A DNA stretch of 64,000 nucleotides from an uncultured Lachnospiraceae bacterium (GCA_910589075.1 CAJUSK010000034.1:285747-349746); one strand, 5' to 3'. Shown: positions 16,148 through 26,082, numbered from the stretch's first letter. The notes: a model not told the origin generated them from the sequence alone. Numbers and translations are program-made.

Positions 16148-17185
16148 ATGGTAGAAAAAAGAGACATTGATATTATATTGAATAACCCCATAGACTGGGA
16201 ACGGTTCAGAAACCGGACCGTTTTGGTAACGGGCGCCACGGGGCGGCTGGGGATGTATATTGTGGAAGCGCTGATAAAAGCGGATATTGACTGGAATTTG
16301 AATCTGAATATTATTGCGCATGGGAGAAGTGGAGACAAGCTGGAGCAGGTCTTCGGGAATTCCCTGCAGCTCCCCAATGTGACTGTGCTGGTACAGGATA
16401 TTACAGTAGCGATTCATGTGGAGAAGGATGTCGACTGCATATTTCATACTGCTGGCGCCGCAAGTCCGAAGGATTTTACTGATCAGCCTGTGGATACATT
16501 GTGGGGACATGTACAGGGGACCAGGAATGTCCTGGAATTGGCGTTGGAGAAACGGGTGGAGAAGATTGTATATGTATCCACAGTGGAGATTTATGGAGAG
16601 TGGCAGTCTGAGGACAGTATCCGCGAGGAGGATATGGGGCCGTTGCACTGTAACAATGCGAGGGCATGCTATCCGGAGGCGAAGCGGTTGTGCGAGACAA
16701 TGTTTGCAGCTTACGAAGCCCAGTATGGCATTCCCTATGTGGGGGTAAGATTGTGTCATACTTTCGGGCCTGGCATAACCTTGGATGATGGCAGGGCGTT
16801 TGCGCAGTTTATCAGAAATGTGCTGAACGGGGAGGATATTGTGCTGTATTCAGACGGAAGTGCGGCGAGAACCTATACCTATGTGGCAGATGCGGTCGCA
16901 GGCATGTTTCTGGCGGCTACAAAAGGAAAAAAGCACTGGTATAATATAGCGGCACCGGATAATCTGATTACTGTGCGGGAGCTGGCAGGATTGATTGCGG
17001 GACTTGATCCGGAGAAAAAGGTAAAGGTTTGTTATGACGGGGCTGCGGCGGGAGGATTACAGTATCTTCCGTTCAGGCTGGGGGTTATGAATGTGGACAG
17101 GATTCTGGCGCTTGGATGGCATCCGCAGGTAGGCTTGCGGGAGGCATTCCAGTATACGTTGGAATCGTTTATGCAGAGAAAATGA
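16148..17185 (+). CDS. NAD-dependent epimerase/dehydratase (extended SDR, copy 1)
   Basis: A 345-residue extended short-chain dehydrogenase. Cofactor motif VLVTGATGRLGMY is at about residue 23-36; the catalytic YxxxK appears as YPEAK and the preceding Ser/Thr region as VYVSTVEIYGEW. RTYTYVADAVAGM is the conserved C-terminal nucleotide-sugar region. It sits nine bases behind the cytidylyltransferase and is paralogous to the protein at 53214-54287, which has the same neighbour. Likely converts the CDP- or other NDP-linked product, or makes the polyol-phosphate precursor. Confidence 0.85.
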   Translation: MVEKRDIDIILNNPIDWERFRNRTVLVTGATGRLGMYIVEALIKADIDWNLNLNIIAHGRSGDKLEQVFGNSLQLPNVTVLVQDITVAIHVEKDVDCIFHTAGAASPKDFTDQPVDTLWGHVQGTRNVLELALEKRVEKIVYVSTVEIYGEWQSEDSIREEDMGPLHCNNARACYPEAKRLCETMFAAYEAQYGIPYVGVRLCHTFGPGITLDDGRAFAQFIRNVLNGEDIVLYSDGSAARTYTYVADAVAGMFLAATKGKKHWYNIAAPDNLITVRELAGLIAGLDPEKKVKVCYDGAAAGGLQYLPFRLGVMNVDRILALGWHPQVGLREAFQYTLESFMQRK

Positions 17186-18462
17186 TAAGGTATGGAACTT
17201 TGGCATGGATGAGTAAAGAACAAAAGTATGTTTTAAAAAGAATATGGAAGGCACGCATGGAAAGCATACCATTTTATCTGTGCAGGCTTTTTCGTATATG
17301 CAAAAGGAAAATCGTTTTCTGTTGCATTGAAGGTACAACAGGATATAGCTGCAATCCCAAATATATTGCGGAAGAACTGCTGCGGACGAACCAGGAGAAC
17401 AAAAAAAATGAAGAAGCATTTGAGCTTGTCTGGTTAGTAAATGATATGACCCACAAATTCCCGGCAGGGATACGGGTTGTCCACAATACTCTGTGGAAGC
17501 GTGCCTACCATCTTACGACGGCGCGTGTCTGGATTGACAACAGCAGGAAGCAACTGGAGGTCAGGAAGCGGAAAGGGCAGCTCTATATCCAGACATGGCA
17601 TGCGAAGCTGGGATTTAAACCGACCTGTCTTGACCGGGGAGAATCTTTTTCCAGGATTGCTTACCTGGTCAGCAAACATGATTCGGAGATGATTGATTAT
17701 GTGCTGTCCAATTCAAAGTGGTATGACGATACGCTTCCGACCGGGATGCTGTATGACGGCCCTGTGCTGCGGACAGGCTCTCCCAGATGCGATATTCTCG
17801 TAAAGGCCCGGAATGACACCACATATAAAGCGAAACTGCGGGCACGAATGATGGAACTGTCCGGAATGGAATGGCAGACAGAGAAGGCGGCGCCCGTGCG
17901 GTTTCTGATGTATGCGCCTACCTTCCGGGGCGGAAGCCAGCGGACAAGGCGGGAAGTGGAGGCAGGGAGCAGCTTTTCGGCTTTCGGGAGGCTTATGGAC
18001 AGTCTGAAAAAGAAGTTTGGAGGAGAGTGGATCATACTGCTCAGGCTGCATCCTCAACTGGTGGCGGGGCGGCAGGGAAGAGCCGATGCCGGCGGGAAGA
18101 ATGTAGTGGATGTAAGCCGGGTGGATGATATGTATGAACTCCTGGCCGGGTGCGATGCGTTTATGACAGACTATTCCAGCGCGGCGTTTGACGCGGCAGT
18201 GATGAAAATACCAGTGTTTTTATATTGTGATGATTACCGAGCGTATGAAGCGGAGAGAGGGAGACTACTTTGGGATTTGGAGAAGCTGCCGTTTCCGCTG
18301 GCGTTGAATGAAGAAGAACTGGAAGACAGAATCCTGGGATTTCATGAAGAAGAATACCGAGCGGGGCTTCAGGAGCTGTTTGAAAGAGTGGAGATGCTGG
18401 AAGACGGAAAAGCTGCTGAGCGGGTGGCAGAGTTTTTAGGCAGAATAGGAAGGGCAGATTGA
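17182..18462 (+). CDS. CDP-glycerol glycerophosphotransferase family protein (TagF/TarF-like)
   Basis: Teichoic-acid-type polymerase that adds polyol phosphate units from a CDP-activated donor at the inner membrane face. Recognisable features: RKGQLYIQTWHAKLGFK (the QTWHG-like motif), RTGSPRCDIL, YAPTFRGG, LLRLHPQL (HP motif) and FMTDYSSAAFDAA (the DYSSxxFD motif), with the last two typical catalytic or donor-binding segments. The ATG at 17182 overlaps the SDR stop (ATGA), implying coupling; ATG 17209 is an alternative. 426 residues is normal for the family. Confidence 0.9.
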   Translation: MIRYGTLAWMSKEQKYVLKRIWKARMESIPFYLCRLFRICKRKIVFCCIEGTTGYSCNPKYIAEELLRTNQENKKNEEAFELVWLVNDMTHKFPAGIRVVHNTLWKRAYHLTTARVWIDNSRKQLEVRKRKGQLYIQTWHAKLGFKPTCLDRGESFSRIAYLVSKHDSEMIDYVLSNSKWYDDTLPTGMLYDGPVLRTGSPRCDILVKARNDTTYKAKLRARMMELSGMEWQTEKAAPVRFLMYAPTFRGGSQRTRREVEAGSSFSAFGRLMDSLKKKFGGEWIILLRLHPQLVAGRQGRADAGGKNVVDVSRVDDMYELLAGCDAFMTDYSSAAFDAAVMKIPVFLYCDDYRAYEAERGRLLWDLEKLPFPLALNEEELEDRILGFHEEEYRAGLQELFERVEMLEDGKAAERVAEFLGRIGRAD

Positions 18463-19649
18463 AAAATAAGGCAGTACAGGGGGATGGAAACGTGACCAGG
18501 TTAAATCAGCTTTCCGATGACAACTGGAAAGATTTGAAAGAAATAGTGGTATTTGGGTTTGGACGCCAAGGAAAGAAAATGTATACAACACTGAGCCGGG
18601 ATTTCAGGATCATGGCGATTGTGGACAATTCCCCGGATAAACAGGGAATGCGTGTGGGCAAGCTGACGGTTCTGGCTTTTGAAGAGGCGCAGTCCCTGAT
18701 GGCACAATACAGGGTGATTGTCACCACATCTCAATATTATTATCAGGATATCCGCAGGCAGCTGTCAATGGCAGGCCTTGAAGAAAACAGAGATTTTGTA
18801 ATGTACCAGCAGTTTGTTACGGAGTGGTATTACAAATACAGGGATCGGGTTAATGTGCTGAAGACGGATATTTCCCTGACCACAATATGCAACCTCAGAT
18901 GTGAGAACTGCATGCAGTTTCTGCCTTACTGGAAAAGCGGGCGGCGCGGAGAGCATCCGTTTAATGAGATTAAGAAGGATGTGGAGACGTATTTCCAGTG
19001 CATTGATTACCTGCTGGATCTGGATGTGGTGGGCGGAGAGCCGTTTTTATATAGTGAATTGAAGACATTTATCCGATATATCGGTGAGAATTACAGAGAC
19101 AGGATTGGATATATCGGTTTTATTACGAATGGTACTGTGGTTCCGGATGACGAAACTTTTGAACTGATCAGGAAATATAAAATGGATATATCCATCAGTG
19201 ATTATTCGGAAGATATTTCATATAATCACAGGCTTGAGGAATTGTGTGGGAAAATAAAGGAATATGGGATTTCCTATATGAGGAACCGGAATATAGACTG
19301 GTTCGATTTTGGATTTCCCAGAGAGCTGTACCATTATGAAGGGGAAGAGGCGGTAAAGCACATGCAGTGCTGCAATTCCATTGAGCATATACTGGATGAC
19401 GGGAAACTGTTTTACTGCGGCCTGGAGTGGTCAGCGCAGAAAGGCGGTTTATATCCGGTTGAAGAAAAAGCATATGTGGATCTGGACAGGATTGCCAGAG
19501 GCGAAGGGGAGAGGAAAAGCATACTGGAAATGATACTGGCCAATATACCGGGTGGCTGTCTGGAATTTTGTAAGGTATGCGGAGGTTTTGGGATAGATAA
19601 TAATAACCGGGTGGAGACTGCAAAACAGTTAAAATTAAAAGATAAATAG
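18459..19649 (+). CDS. Radical SAM protein with N-terminal Rossmann-like module
   Basis: Residues about 25-115 form the Rossmann-like module of this locus (IVVFGFGRQGKKMYTTL then AIVDNSPDKQG). The radical SAM cluster CNLRCENC is at residues 144-151, VVGGEPFL follows as the SAM-binding segment, and C-terminal cysteines (CCNS, YCGLEW, CLEFCKVCGG) suggest an auxiliary SPASM/twitch-like cluster. The substrate is unknown; a sugar or polyol carbon modification is plausible from context. The TTG start overlaps the previous stop (TTGA); GTG 18492, with AGGGGG upstream, is an alternative. Confidence 0.8.
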   Translation: MKNKAVQGDGNVTRLNQLSDDNWKDLKEIVVFGFGRQGKKMYTTLSRDFRIMAIVDNSPDKQGMRVGKLTVLAFEEAQSLMAQYRVIVTTSQYYYQDIRRQLSMAGLEENRDFVMYQQFVTEWYYKYRDRVNVLKTDISLTTICNLRCENCMQFLPYWKSGRRGEHPFNEIKKDVETYFQCIDYLLDLDVVGGEPFLYSELKTFIRYIGENYRDRIGYIGFITNGTVVPDDETFELIRKYKMDISISDYSEDISYNHRLEELCGKIKEYGISYMRNRNIDWFDFGFPRELYHYEGEEAVKHMQCCNSIEHILDDGKLFYCGLEWSAQKGGLYPVEEKAYVDLDRIARGEGERKSILEMILANIPGGCLEFCKVCGGFGIDNNNRVETAKQLKLKDK

Positions 19650-19659
19650 TGAGGATAAA

Positions 19660-20850
19660 ATGAATTTTAATAAGTTAATTGAGGATGTTAAGAGGTTAAA
19701 AAAAGAAACGGATAAATTGTACATTTATGGTGCGGGATTCTATGGTAAAGATGTTTATCGTGCTTTGGATAATAATGGGATCAAGGTAGATGGATTTTTA
19801 GTTACAAAAGAGAACTCAAATAAAGAGGTATTAGGTTTACCATTAATTGAGGCAAAATCAGTTATAGAAAAAAATATTGGGATTGTAATAGGGCTTAGTG
19901 ACACATATGTAGGAGAAGTCATCAATTACTTAAAGATAAATGGAATGGATATGAGCCATGTTATTAATGGTGGAAAATATATTACTGATACCGGAGGGAG
20001 GGAAGATCTTAGGGATTCTAAGGTTTTGGAAGTCTCTACAATTATGGGATGTAGCGTAAATTGCAAATATTGTCCACAGGATGTATTACTTAAAAAGTAT
20101 TATGAACATGACAAAAAAAGGCAACGTATTATGACTATAGAGAACTTTGAAATAACTTTGAAGCATACACCTGAAGATTGTATTATTGATTTTTCAGGAA
20201 TGACGGAACCTTTTAATAATCCAGACTGTCTTGAAATGATACGCATGGCCTGTGATGCGGGGAGAAAAGTCTATCTTTTTACGACATTAGCAGAGGTGGA
20301 TGAAACAATCGTAGATGAATTAATAAAATTGCCTGTTTATTATATGACCTTGCATGTTGCAGATAGATGCGGATATGCATATATTCCAACAACAGAAATT
20401 TACTATAGGAATGTTCAAAAAGTTTTGTCTGCGAAAAAAATAGACGGAAGACCGTTTGTGGATTTTTTGAATGCGCAGACAGATCCGGATGAGAAGATTG
20501 TAGAGATTGTGAGAGACAAGTATGAAATTATGTGTTCTGTTCAAAACAGAGCAGGTAATGTAAAAGATGATGATGCTCAACACCGGGATAAAGTTATTGC
20601 CCCTGGAACGAAAATAAAATGTTGTTTCTGTGGAGATGATTTGTCCAATAGTGTTGTACTTCCGGATGGCACACTTTTAATTTGTAATATGGATTACGGA
20701 ATGCAGCATGTATTAGGGAATTTATATGAAGAGGATTATGATACTGTTCGAAGTAAAGGGGAATTGCAAAGGGTACTAAAGGAGATGGACAGGGGGACAG
20801 ATATGAATTTGCTTTGCAGGAGTTGTTTGCTTGCCAGAGAGGAACACTAA
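19660..20850 (+). CDS. Radical SAM/SPASM-like protein with N-terminal Rossmann-like module
   Basis: Residues about 18-110 carry the module (LYIYGAGFYGKDVYRAL, then DGFLVTKENSNKE). The radical SAM motif CSVNCKYC is at residues 131-138; the C-terminal half has CCFCGDD, ICNMDYG and LLCRSCLL, cysteine groups typical of SPASM auxiliary clusters. The central FSGMTEPFNNPD resembles the GGE-type SAM-binding segment. It is strikingly A/T-rich compared with the preceding gene, so the composition shift starts here. GTGAGG ahead of the ATG is a modest ribosome binding site. Confidence 0.8.
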   Translation: MNFNKLIEDVKRLKKETDKLYIYGAGFYGKDVYRALDNNGIKVDGFLVTKENSNKEVLGLPLIEAKSVIEKNIGIVIGLSDTYVGEVINYLKINGMDMSHVINGGKYITDTGGREDLRDSKVLEVSTIMGCSVNCKYCPQDVLLKKYYEHDKKRQRIMTIENFEITLKHTPEDCIIDFSGMTEPFNNPDCLEMIRMACDAGRKVYLFTTLAEVDETIVDELIKLPVYYMTLHVADRCGYAYIPTTEIYYRNVQKVLSAKKIDGRPFVDFLNAQTDPDEKIVEIVRDKYEIMCSVQNRAGNVKDDDAQHRDKVIAPGTKIKCCFCGDDLSNSVVLPDGTLLICNMDYGMQHVLGNLYEEDYDTVRSKGELQRVLKEMDRGTDMNLLCRSCLLAREEH

Positions 20851-21883
20851 ATGAAAATTGAACAAAAAGGGCTTGATAAAATAAAGAAAATCTATAATTT
20901 ATTTGCTGATAACAAATCTAAATATATTTTTAAGAATAGATTAATGTTTAATTTGTTTGATGAGAATGAGTACATCAGAAACATTATAAAAACTAATAGA
21001 GTTGCGGCGGATTTTTTAGATAAGCTATTGAATGAAAACGATCCTGTGGTTGTATGGGGTGTTGGGATAAGGGCACATAAGTTCAGGCTGTTTTATCCCG
21101 AAGTAGAAGTAATGTGTTATATAGATTCTAATAAGCATGGGGAAACTTATAACGGAATAGAAATTATATCATTTGAAGAGTATTTAAATAGAGGATTAAA
21201 TACAAAAATCGTAATTTTGCCGAGATTTTCACATAAAGAAATAGAGCATGAAATCAAGCAGGCAGGTATAAAAGAACATAATATATTAAACTTTGCAAAA
21301 ATTATGGATTACTTATATGAGGTACAATATTTTGATCTGCCTCAAATAAAAGAAGTGAAGTATTTTATTGATGGAGGTGCATATGATGGGGCTGATACCT
21401 TAAAATTTGCTAAAAATTTTAGGGGGGGGGGTATCACAGATTTGGGAACCAAATAAGTGTATGATAGAGCATATTACTAAAAAATTAGAAAATCAACAGG
21501 TTGCCTATGAAATTATTAATGCAGGAATGAGCAATGAGGAATCATTTGCATTATCTTATGATAAAAAGGATGAACAAAGCGCATTTTCTCTGCAAGCTGC
21601 ATTAAATGGGAATATTAAGTTAGACTATATAGACAATCATATGAAGGAAAAGGTTTCAATGATCAAGATGGACATAGAAGGATTTGAATACAGGGCACTG
21701 GTAGGAGCAAAGCAAACAATTAGCTTGTTTCAACCATATTTGGCTATTTGTGTTTATCATAAACAAGAAGATATATGGAAAATACCAGAACTTATCTATT
21801 CCATATGCCCTCGTTATAAATTTTATTTAAGGCATTATTCATTGTTCCCTAATGAAACAGTCTTATATGCTATTATTAGTTGA
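20851..21883 (+). pseudogene. FkbM-type methyltransferase, frame broken at a G9 tract (phase-variable candidate)
   Basis: The N-terminal frame (20851-21456, 201 aa) has the Rossmann-like module (VVVWGVGIRAHKF, MCYIDSNKHGE) and the start of an FkbM methyltransferase (FIDGGAYDGADTL, the SAM-binding motif I). It stops soon after a run of nine G (21422-21430). The remainder lies in the +1 frame (about 21407-21883) and contains IWEPN and the FkbM motif MIKMDIEGFEYRALVGA. Eight G (or eleven) would join both parts into one protein of about 343 residues. The rest of the gene is intact, so this is best read as an OFF state of a contingency gene or a homopolymer sequencing error. Confidence 0.8.
21422..21430 (+). 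repeat. G9 homopolymer inside the FkbM-type gene
   Basis: Nine consecutive G residues in an A/T-rich gene, exactly where the reading frame shifts. Removing one G restores the frame. Confidence 0.9.
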
Positions 21884-21932
21884 TTGTTTATTAATATATA
21901 GTGATTTATTACATGAGAAAGTAGATAATAAT

Positions 21933-23027
21933 ATGGCAAAATTAATTGATTGTAATTTGAAATGGTTTTTGCAACATGTACACAAAAAGAGAATAATTGC
22001 TTTTTCAGCGGGTAGAAAATTTTTGAAATTTGTATCTGATTTTAAGCTGGAAAGAAGAATTGAATTTGTAATAGATAATGATGATAAAAAGCAGGGTACA
22101 GTAATTACAATTAATGATGTAAAAATAGAAATAGAAAATATTGAAAAATTACTTGAATATTCAAACAGAGATTATATCATTCTTATATCAAATTTGGCTT
22201 CTTATGCTCATATTATGCGACAGTTGAATCAATATAATAAATTGCAAAATATTGAATGCTATAGTGTAGCTTTAATGCAGGATAGATGTAAGAAAGAAGA
22301 AGTTATATATACAGGCGGGGTGCAGAAAATCCCTAAAACAATACATTATTGTTGGTTTGGTGGTAATCCAATACCAGATTATTTATGTAAATATATGGAA
22401 TCCTGGAAGCGATATTGTCCTGATTATGAAATTATCAGATGGGATGAAACAAATTATAATGTTGAAAAAAATAGTTATATGAAAGAAGCATACGAGTGTA
22501 AAAAATGGGGATTTGTACCAGATTATGCAAGGCTTGATATTATCGCGGAGTGTGGAGGGATATATCTTGATACAGATGTAGAGATAATTAAATCATTTGA
22601 TGACTTATTAAATGATAAATCTTTTTTTGGGTTTACAAATTATAATGAAATTAATCTAGGTTCTGGATTTGGAAGTGTTGCAGGTAATGAGTTCATATTA
22701 GAACTTAGGGATTCTTATAACGGAATACATTTTTTGGATACTAACAGGAAAATGAATTTAACATCTTGCATAGCCTATCAAGCACCTGTATTTAGAAAAA
22801 TGGGATATAAATTTTGTAATCAACAGCAGAATATCAATAGTAATGTTGTATATCCTGTTGAGGTTTTTAATCCTAAAGGAGTATTGGGAATGAATAATTT
22901 ATTTACGAGCAATACACATTCGATTCATCATGCGGCGAGGACATGGGAGACAGAGAAAAATAACAGGGATTACTATGAAGGAAGACAGTTGCTAAAGGAT
23001 ATAGAAATAGAATATGTAGAAGATTAA
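21933..23027 (+). CDS. Glycosyltransferase with DxD sugar-binding region (OCH1/capsular type), N-terminal module
   Basis: About residues 10-110 resemble the Rossmann-like module (RIIAFSAGRKFLKFV, EFVIDNDDKKQG). The catalytic part opens with IPKTIHYCWFGGNPIPDYL and has DYARLDIIAECGGIYLDTDVEI, including the DxD motif of Gly_transf_sug-type transferases. HSIHHAARTWE near the end is family-typical. It probably adds one sugar to a lipid-linked or protein-linked repeat in the cytoplasm. ATG 21933 was chosen because in-frame starts at 21852 and 21867 lie inside the preceding gene; its GAGAAAG ribosome site is weak. Confidence 0.8.
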   Translation: MAKLIDCNLKWFLQHVHKKRIIAFSAGRKFLKFVSDFKLERRIEFVIDNDDKKQGTVITINDVKIEIENIEKLLEYSNRDYIILISNLASYAHIMRQLNQYNKLQNIECYSVALMQDRCKKEEVIYTGGVQKIPKTIHYCWFGGNPIPDYLCKYMESWKRYCPDYEIIRWDETNYNVEKNSYMKEAYECKKWGFVPDYARLDIIAECGGIYLDTDVEIIKSFDDLLNDKSFFGFTNYNEINLGSGFGSVAGNEFILELRDSYNGIHFLDTNRKMNLTSCIAYQAPVFRKMGYKFCNQQQNINSNVVYPVEVFNPKGVLGMNNLFTSNTHSIHHAARTWETEKNNRDYYEGRQLLKDIEIEYVED

Positions 23028-23059
23028 AATCTGATAAATGTTGTGGAAAGGAGTTGGGT

Positions 23060-24232
23060 ATGGAAGTCATTAGTGTAATTATACCGGTGTTTAATTCAGT
23101 GCAATATTTGCAACAATGTATGGACAGTGTTGTAAATCAAACATATAAAAATTTGGAGATTATTTGTATAGATGGGGGTTCGACAGATGGATCATTGGAA
23201 GTATTGCAGAATTATGCGGATAAAGATAGCAGGATAGAAATTATCTGTAATCAAAACGATGGCTTGTCACAGGCAAGAAAAGATGGATTGGTTCGTGCAA
23301 CGGGCAAGTATATCAGCCATATTGACAGTGATGATTGGCTGGATCCTACAATGTATGAAAAAATGATTTGTTTTGCAGAAAAATATGATGTAGATGCGGT
23401 AGGATGTAATTATTATGATGTGAAAGGAAAAACTATATATCCTGCGATTTGTCTGGAAGAAGAATTATTAGATAACAGTTCAGAAAATAAAATGATTTAT
23501 AAAAAAATATATGATATTGATAAAACTAAAAATATTTTGAACTGGACATTTTGGACATATCTAATAAAAAAAGAAGTAATATATCCATACCAAATGAGCT
23601 TAAAAGAAAAATTAGTGTGTTGTGAAGATGTTGTATGTATTTGGTCTTTTTTGGCGGAAGCAAAAAAAATATATATATTGAATGAAAAACTTTATTACTA
23701 CAGGACAAGAGTAAGAACAGCAGAGAACAGGCTTGATCCGCACTATCTTATAGATGTATTAAATGGTTATAATATACTTTTAAATAATATACGTGAAAAC
23801 AAGCATAGGGAATATTTGGAAAATGTTTTTAAATATGCTTTTTTTGATATAACAATATCAGAAACTTTAAGGTTTTTTATGAAAGAAAGTGGACAGTTTC
23901 ATATGTTTCCATACGAAATAGTACCCCAAAATTCAAAAATTGTTTTATATGGTGCGGGCCTTATGGGGAAATCTTATTATAAACAAATAAAAGAAAATAG
24001 TTATTGTGATCTTGTATTATGGGTAGATAAAGAATATGCAGATATATCGGATGAAATGTATCAGGTAAGCAGTCCGGATGAAATAGAAAATTGTAAATTT
24101 GATTTTATATTAATTGCTGCCAGACATATAAAAACCGCTGAGAGTATAAAAGAATATCTAATACAAAATAAGCATGTAAAAAGTGATAAAATATTACTGA
24201 AAATGCCTAAACAGTTATCAAGGTATATATAA
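23060..24232 (+). CDS. GT2 glycosyltransferase with C-terminal Rossmann-like module
   Basis: The N-terminal GT-A domain shows VISVIIPVFNSVQYLQQCMD, IICIDGGSTDGS and HIDSDDWLDP (the metal-binding DxD-like segment). About residues 290-390 are the locus module: IVLYGAGLMGKSYYKQI, LVLWVDKEYADIS, FDFILIAA, and the ending DKILLKMP. AAAGGAG lies six bases before ATG 23060, preferred to TTG 23054. Acceptor and donor are unknown. Confidence 0.88.
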   Translation: MEVISVIIPVFNSVQYLQQCMDSVVNQTYKNLEIICIDGGSTDGSLEVLQNYADKDSRIEIICNQNDGLSQARKDGLVRATGKYISHIDSDDWLDPTMYEKMICFAEKYDVDAVGCNYYDVKGKTIYPAICLEEELLDNSSENKMIYKKIYDIDKTKNILNWTFWTYLIKKEVIYPYQMSLKEKLVCCEDVVCIWSFLAEAKKIYILNEKLYYYRTRVRTAENRLDPHYLIDVLNGYNILLNNIRENKHREYLENVFKYAFFDITISETLRFFMKESGQFHMFPYEIVPQNSKIVLYGAGLMGKSYYKQIKENSYCDLVLWVDKEYADISDEMYQVSSPDEIENCKFDFILIAARHIKTAESIKEYLIQNKHVKSDKILLKMPKQLSRYI

Positions 24233-24260
24233 AAGAAAAATAGAAATGGAAGGGATACAA

Positions 24261-25205
24261 GTGAATTATTTTATAGTTGGCGGAGCCGGATTTATAGGGA
24301 GCCATGTTGCACGGAGACTGATAAAAGAAGAAACTGATGCACATATATATATTTATGACAATTTTTCTTCAGGACATGAATATCATTTGCAGGAAATATT
24401 AAATAATAAACGGTTTCATATTATAAACGGAGATATAAAGAATTTCGATTTTTTGGTTGAATCTATGCGAAATATGGATGTTGTTTATAGTTTGGCATCT
24501 AATCCGGACATAGCAAAGGCAATTATTCAACCAGACATAGACTTTTGGGAAGGAACTTATTTAATTAATAATGTTGTCGAGTCTATACGCATAAATGGAA
24601 TCAGGAGATTAATTTATGCTTCAGGAAGTGGAGTATATGGGGATGTTGGATATACAGTTACAAGCGAAGATTTTTCTCCTATGCTTCCAACATCAACATA
24701 TGGAGCAAGCAAACTTGCATGTGAAGCCTTGATTTGTTCGTATTGCCATATGTTTGATATAAATGCGTCGGTTTTCCGTTTTGCAAATGTTGTTGGACCG
24801 AACCAGACACATGGTGTTGGATATGATTTTATAAAAAAATTAAGCAGAGATTGTAAATGTCTTGAAATCTTGGGAGATGGGACACAGAGTAAATCATATA
24901 TCTATATTGATGATGTTATAGATGCGCTTAGAATTGTGGAAAAGAACTGTTTCAAAGGATTCGAATATTATAATGTTGCTACTATGGACTATATTACTGT
25001 TACTGAGATTGCAGATATTGTTACAAAAGCTATGCAGTTGCAAAATGTGAAATATCAATATACAGGAGGAGATCGAGGCTGGAAAGGTGATGTCCCGATA
25101 GTGCGGCTGAATTCGGATAAGATACGGAAATTGGGATGGAAGAATCATTTAACTTCGTATCAAGCTATGGAAAAAGCTGTTGTGTCAATGTTACGTTCTA
25201 ATTGA
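24261..25205 (+). CDS. NAD-dependent nucleotide-sugar epimerase/dehydratase
   Basis: An extended SDR of about 314 residues: cofactor motif FIVGGAGFIGSHVARRL at the very N-terminus, IYASGSGVYG and the active-site YxxxK as YGASK, then KSYIYIDDVIDAL. It resembles UDP-glucose 4-epimerase/GDP-sugar dehydratase relatives; the next genes make a GDP-type heptose, so the substrate could be an NDP-heptose. GTG 24261 is preferred over ATG 24246 because AAGGGA lies just before it and the Rossmann motif should begin within a few residues. Confidence 0.85.
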   Translation: MNYFIVGGAGFIGSHVARRLIKEETDAHIYIYDNFSSGHEYHLQEILNNKRFHIINGDIKNFDFLVESMRNMDVVYSLASNPDIAKAIIQPDIDFWEGTYLINNVVESIRINGIRRLIYASGSGVYGDVGYTVTSEDFSPMLPTSTYGASKLACEALICSYCHMFDINASVFRFANVVGPNQTHGVGYDFIKKLSRDCKCLEILGDGTQSKSYIYIDDVIDALRIVEKNCFKGFEYYNVATMDYITVTEIADIVTKAMQLQNVKYQYTGGDRGWKGDVPIVRLNSDKIRKLGWKNHLTSYQAMEKAVVSMLRSN

Positions 25206-25225
25206 AATGAAGGGAAGTATATAAA

Positions 25226-26065
25226 ATGGCTGGACATGCAGTTATATATGGAGCTACAGGAACTGGGAAAAATTTATATAAAAAAATCGTGAACGATTAT
25301 GAGATTGTATGTTTTATTGACAGGAATGAAGGACTGAAAAATACAAAGGTATTTGGGGTAGAAGTAAAAAATATAGATTCCGTAGATTTTTCGGATATAG
25401 ATTTTGTTTTCATCGGTGTTTTGACCGGGTGGGAAGATGCTGTAGAACTTTTCAGTACAAAAGGAATTTCAAAAGAAAAAATAATAACTACATATGTGGA
25501 TTTACCGTCAAGAGCAAGAAGAGAATGTATTGAAAAAATTGAAACAGTTTTTCGTTATAAAAATATAGTCGGTTCAGTTGCTGAGTTAGGTGTTTACCGG
25601 GGAGATTTTGCGAAAATAATAAATGAAGTTTTTATGGATAGAAAGTTGTATCTGTTTGATACTTTTGAAGGATTTCCTGAGGCAGACATTAATTACGAGA
25701 AAAAACATGGATTGTTGATTGATAAAGTTGGAAATTTGTCAGATACTTCTGTTGAATATGTTTTAAGTAAAATGCCATATAAGGATAATTGCATTGTTTG
25801 TAAAGGATATTTTCCTGATACAGCCGAAGGGATAGAAGAGAAATTTTGCTTTGTTAATATTGATACAGATTTATATAGCTCCATATTGGCAGGATTAGAG
25901 TGGTTCTGGCCGCGTATGATAACTGGAGGATACATATTTGTTCATGATTATTTTTCATTCTCCTATGCGGGTGCCAAAAAGGCGGCTGATGAATTTTCGG
26001 AAAAACATAAAGTTGGATTTATTCCGATAGGAGATGCTTTTAGTGTTGCATTTATAAAATATTGA
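25226..26065 (+). CDS. TylF/MycF-type O-methyltransferase with N-terminal Rossmann-like module
   Basis: Residues 1-95 are the module in a short form (AVIYGATGTGKNLYKKI, VCFIDRNEGLKN, DFVFIGV). The rest matches TylF/macrocin-type sugar O-methyltransferases: SVAELGVYRGDFAKIIN (SAM motif), LYLFDTFEGFPEAD, and FVNIDTDLYSSILAGLEWFWPRM with the metal-binding Asp pair, then GGYIFVHDY. It probably methylates a sugar hydroxyl of the surface glycan. It follows the SDR by 20 bases and overlaps nothing; spacing indicates the same transcript. Confidence 0.85.
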   Translation: MAGHAVIYGATGTGKNLYKKIVNDYEIVCFIDRNEGLKNTKVFGVEVKNIDSVDFSDIDFVFIGVLTGWEDAVELFSTKGISKEKIITTYVDLPSRARRECIEKIETVFRYKNIVGSVAELGVYRGDFAKIINEVFMDRKLYLFDTFEGFPEADINYEKKHGLLIDKVGNLSDTSVEYVLSKMPYKDNCIVCKGYFPDTAEGIEEKFCFVNIDTDLYSSILAGLEWFWPRMITGGYIFVHDYFSFSYAGAKKAADEFSEKHKVGFIPIGDAFSVAFIKY

Positions 26066-26082
26066 CGGAAAGGATGTGGGAT

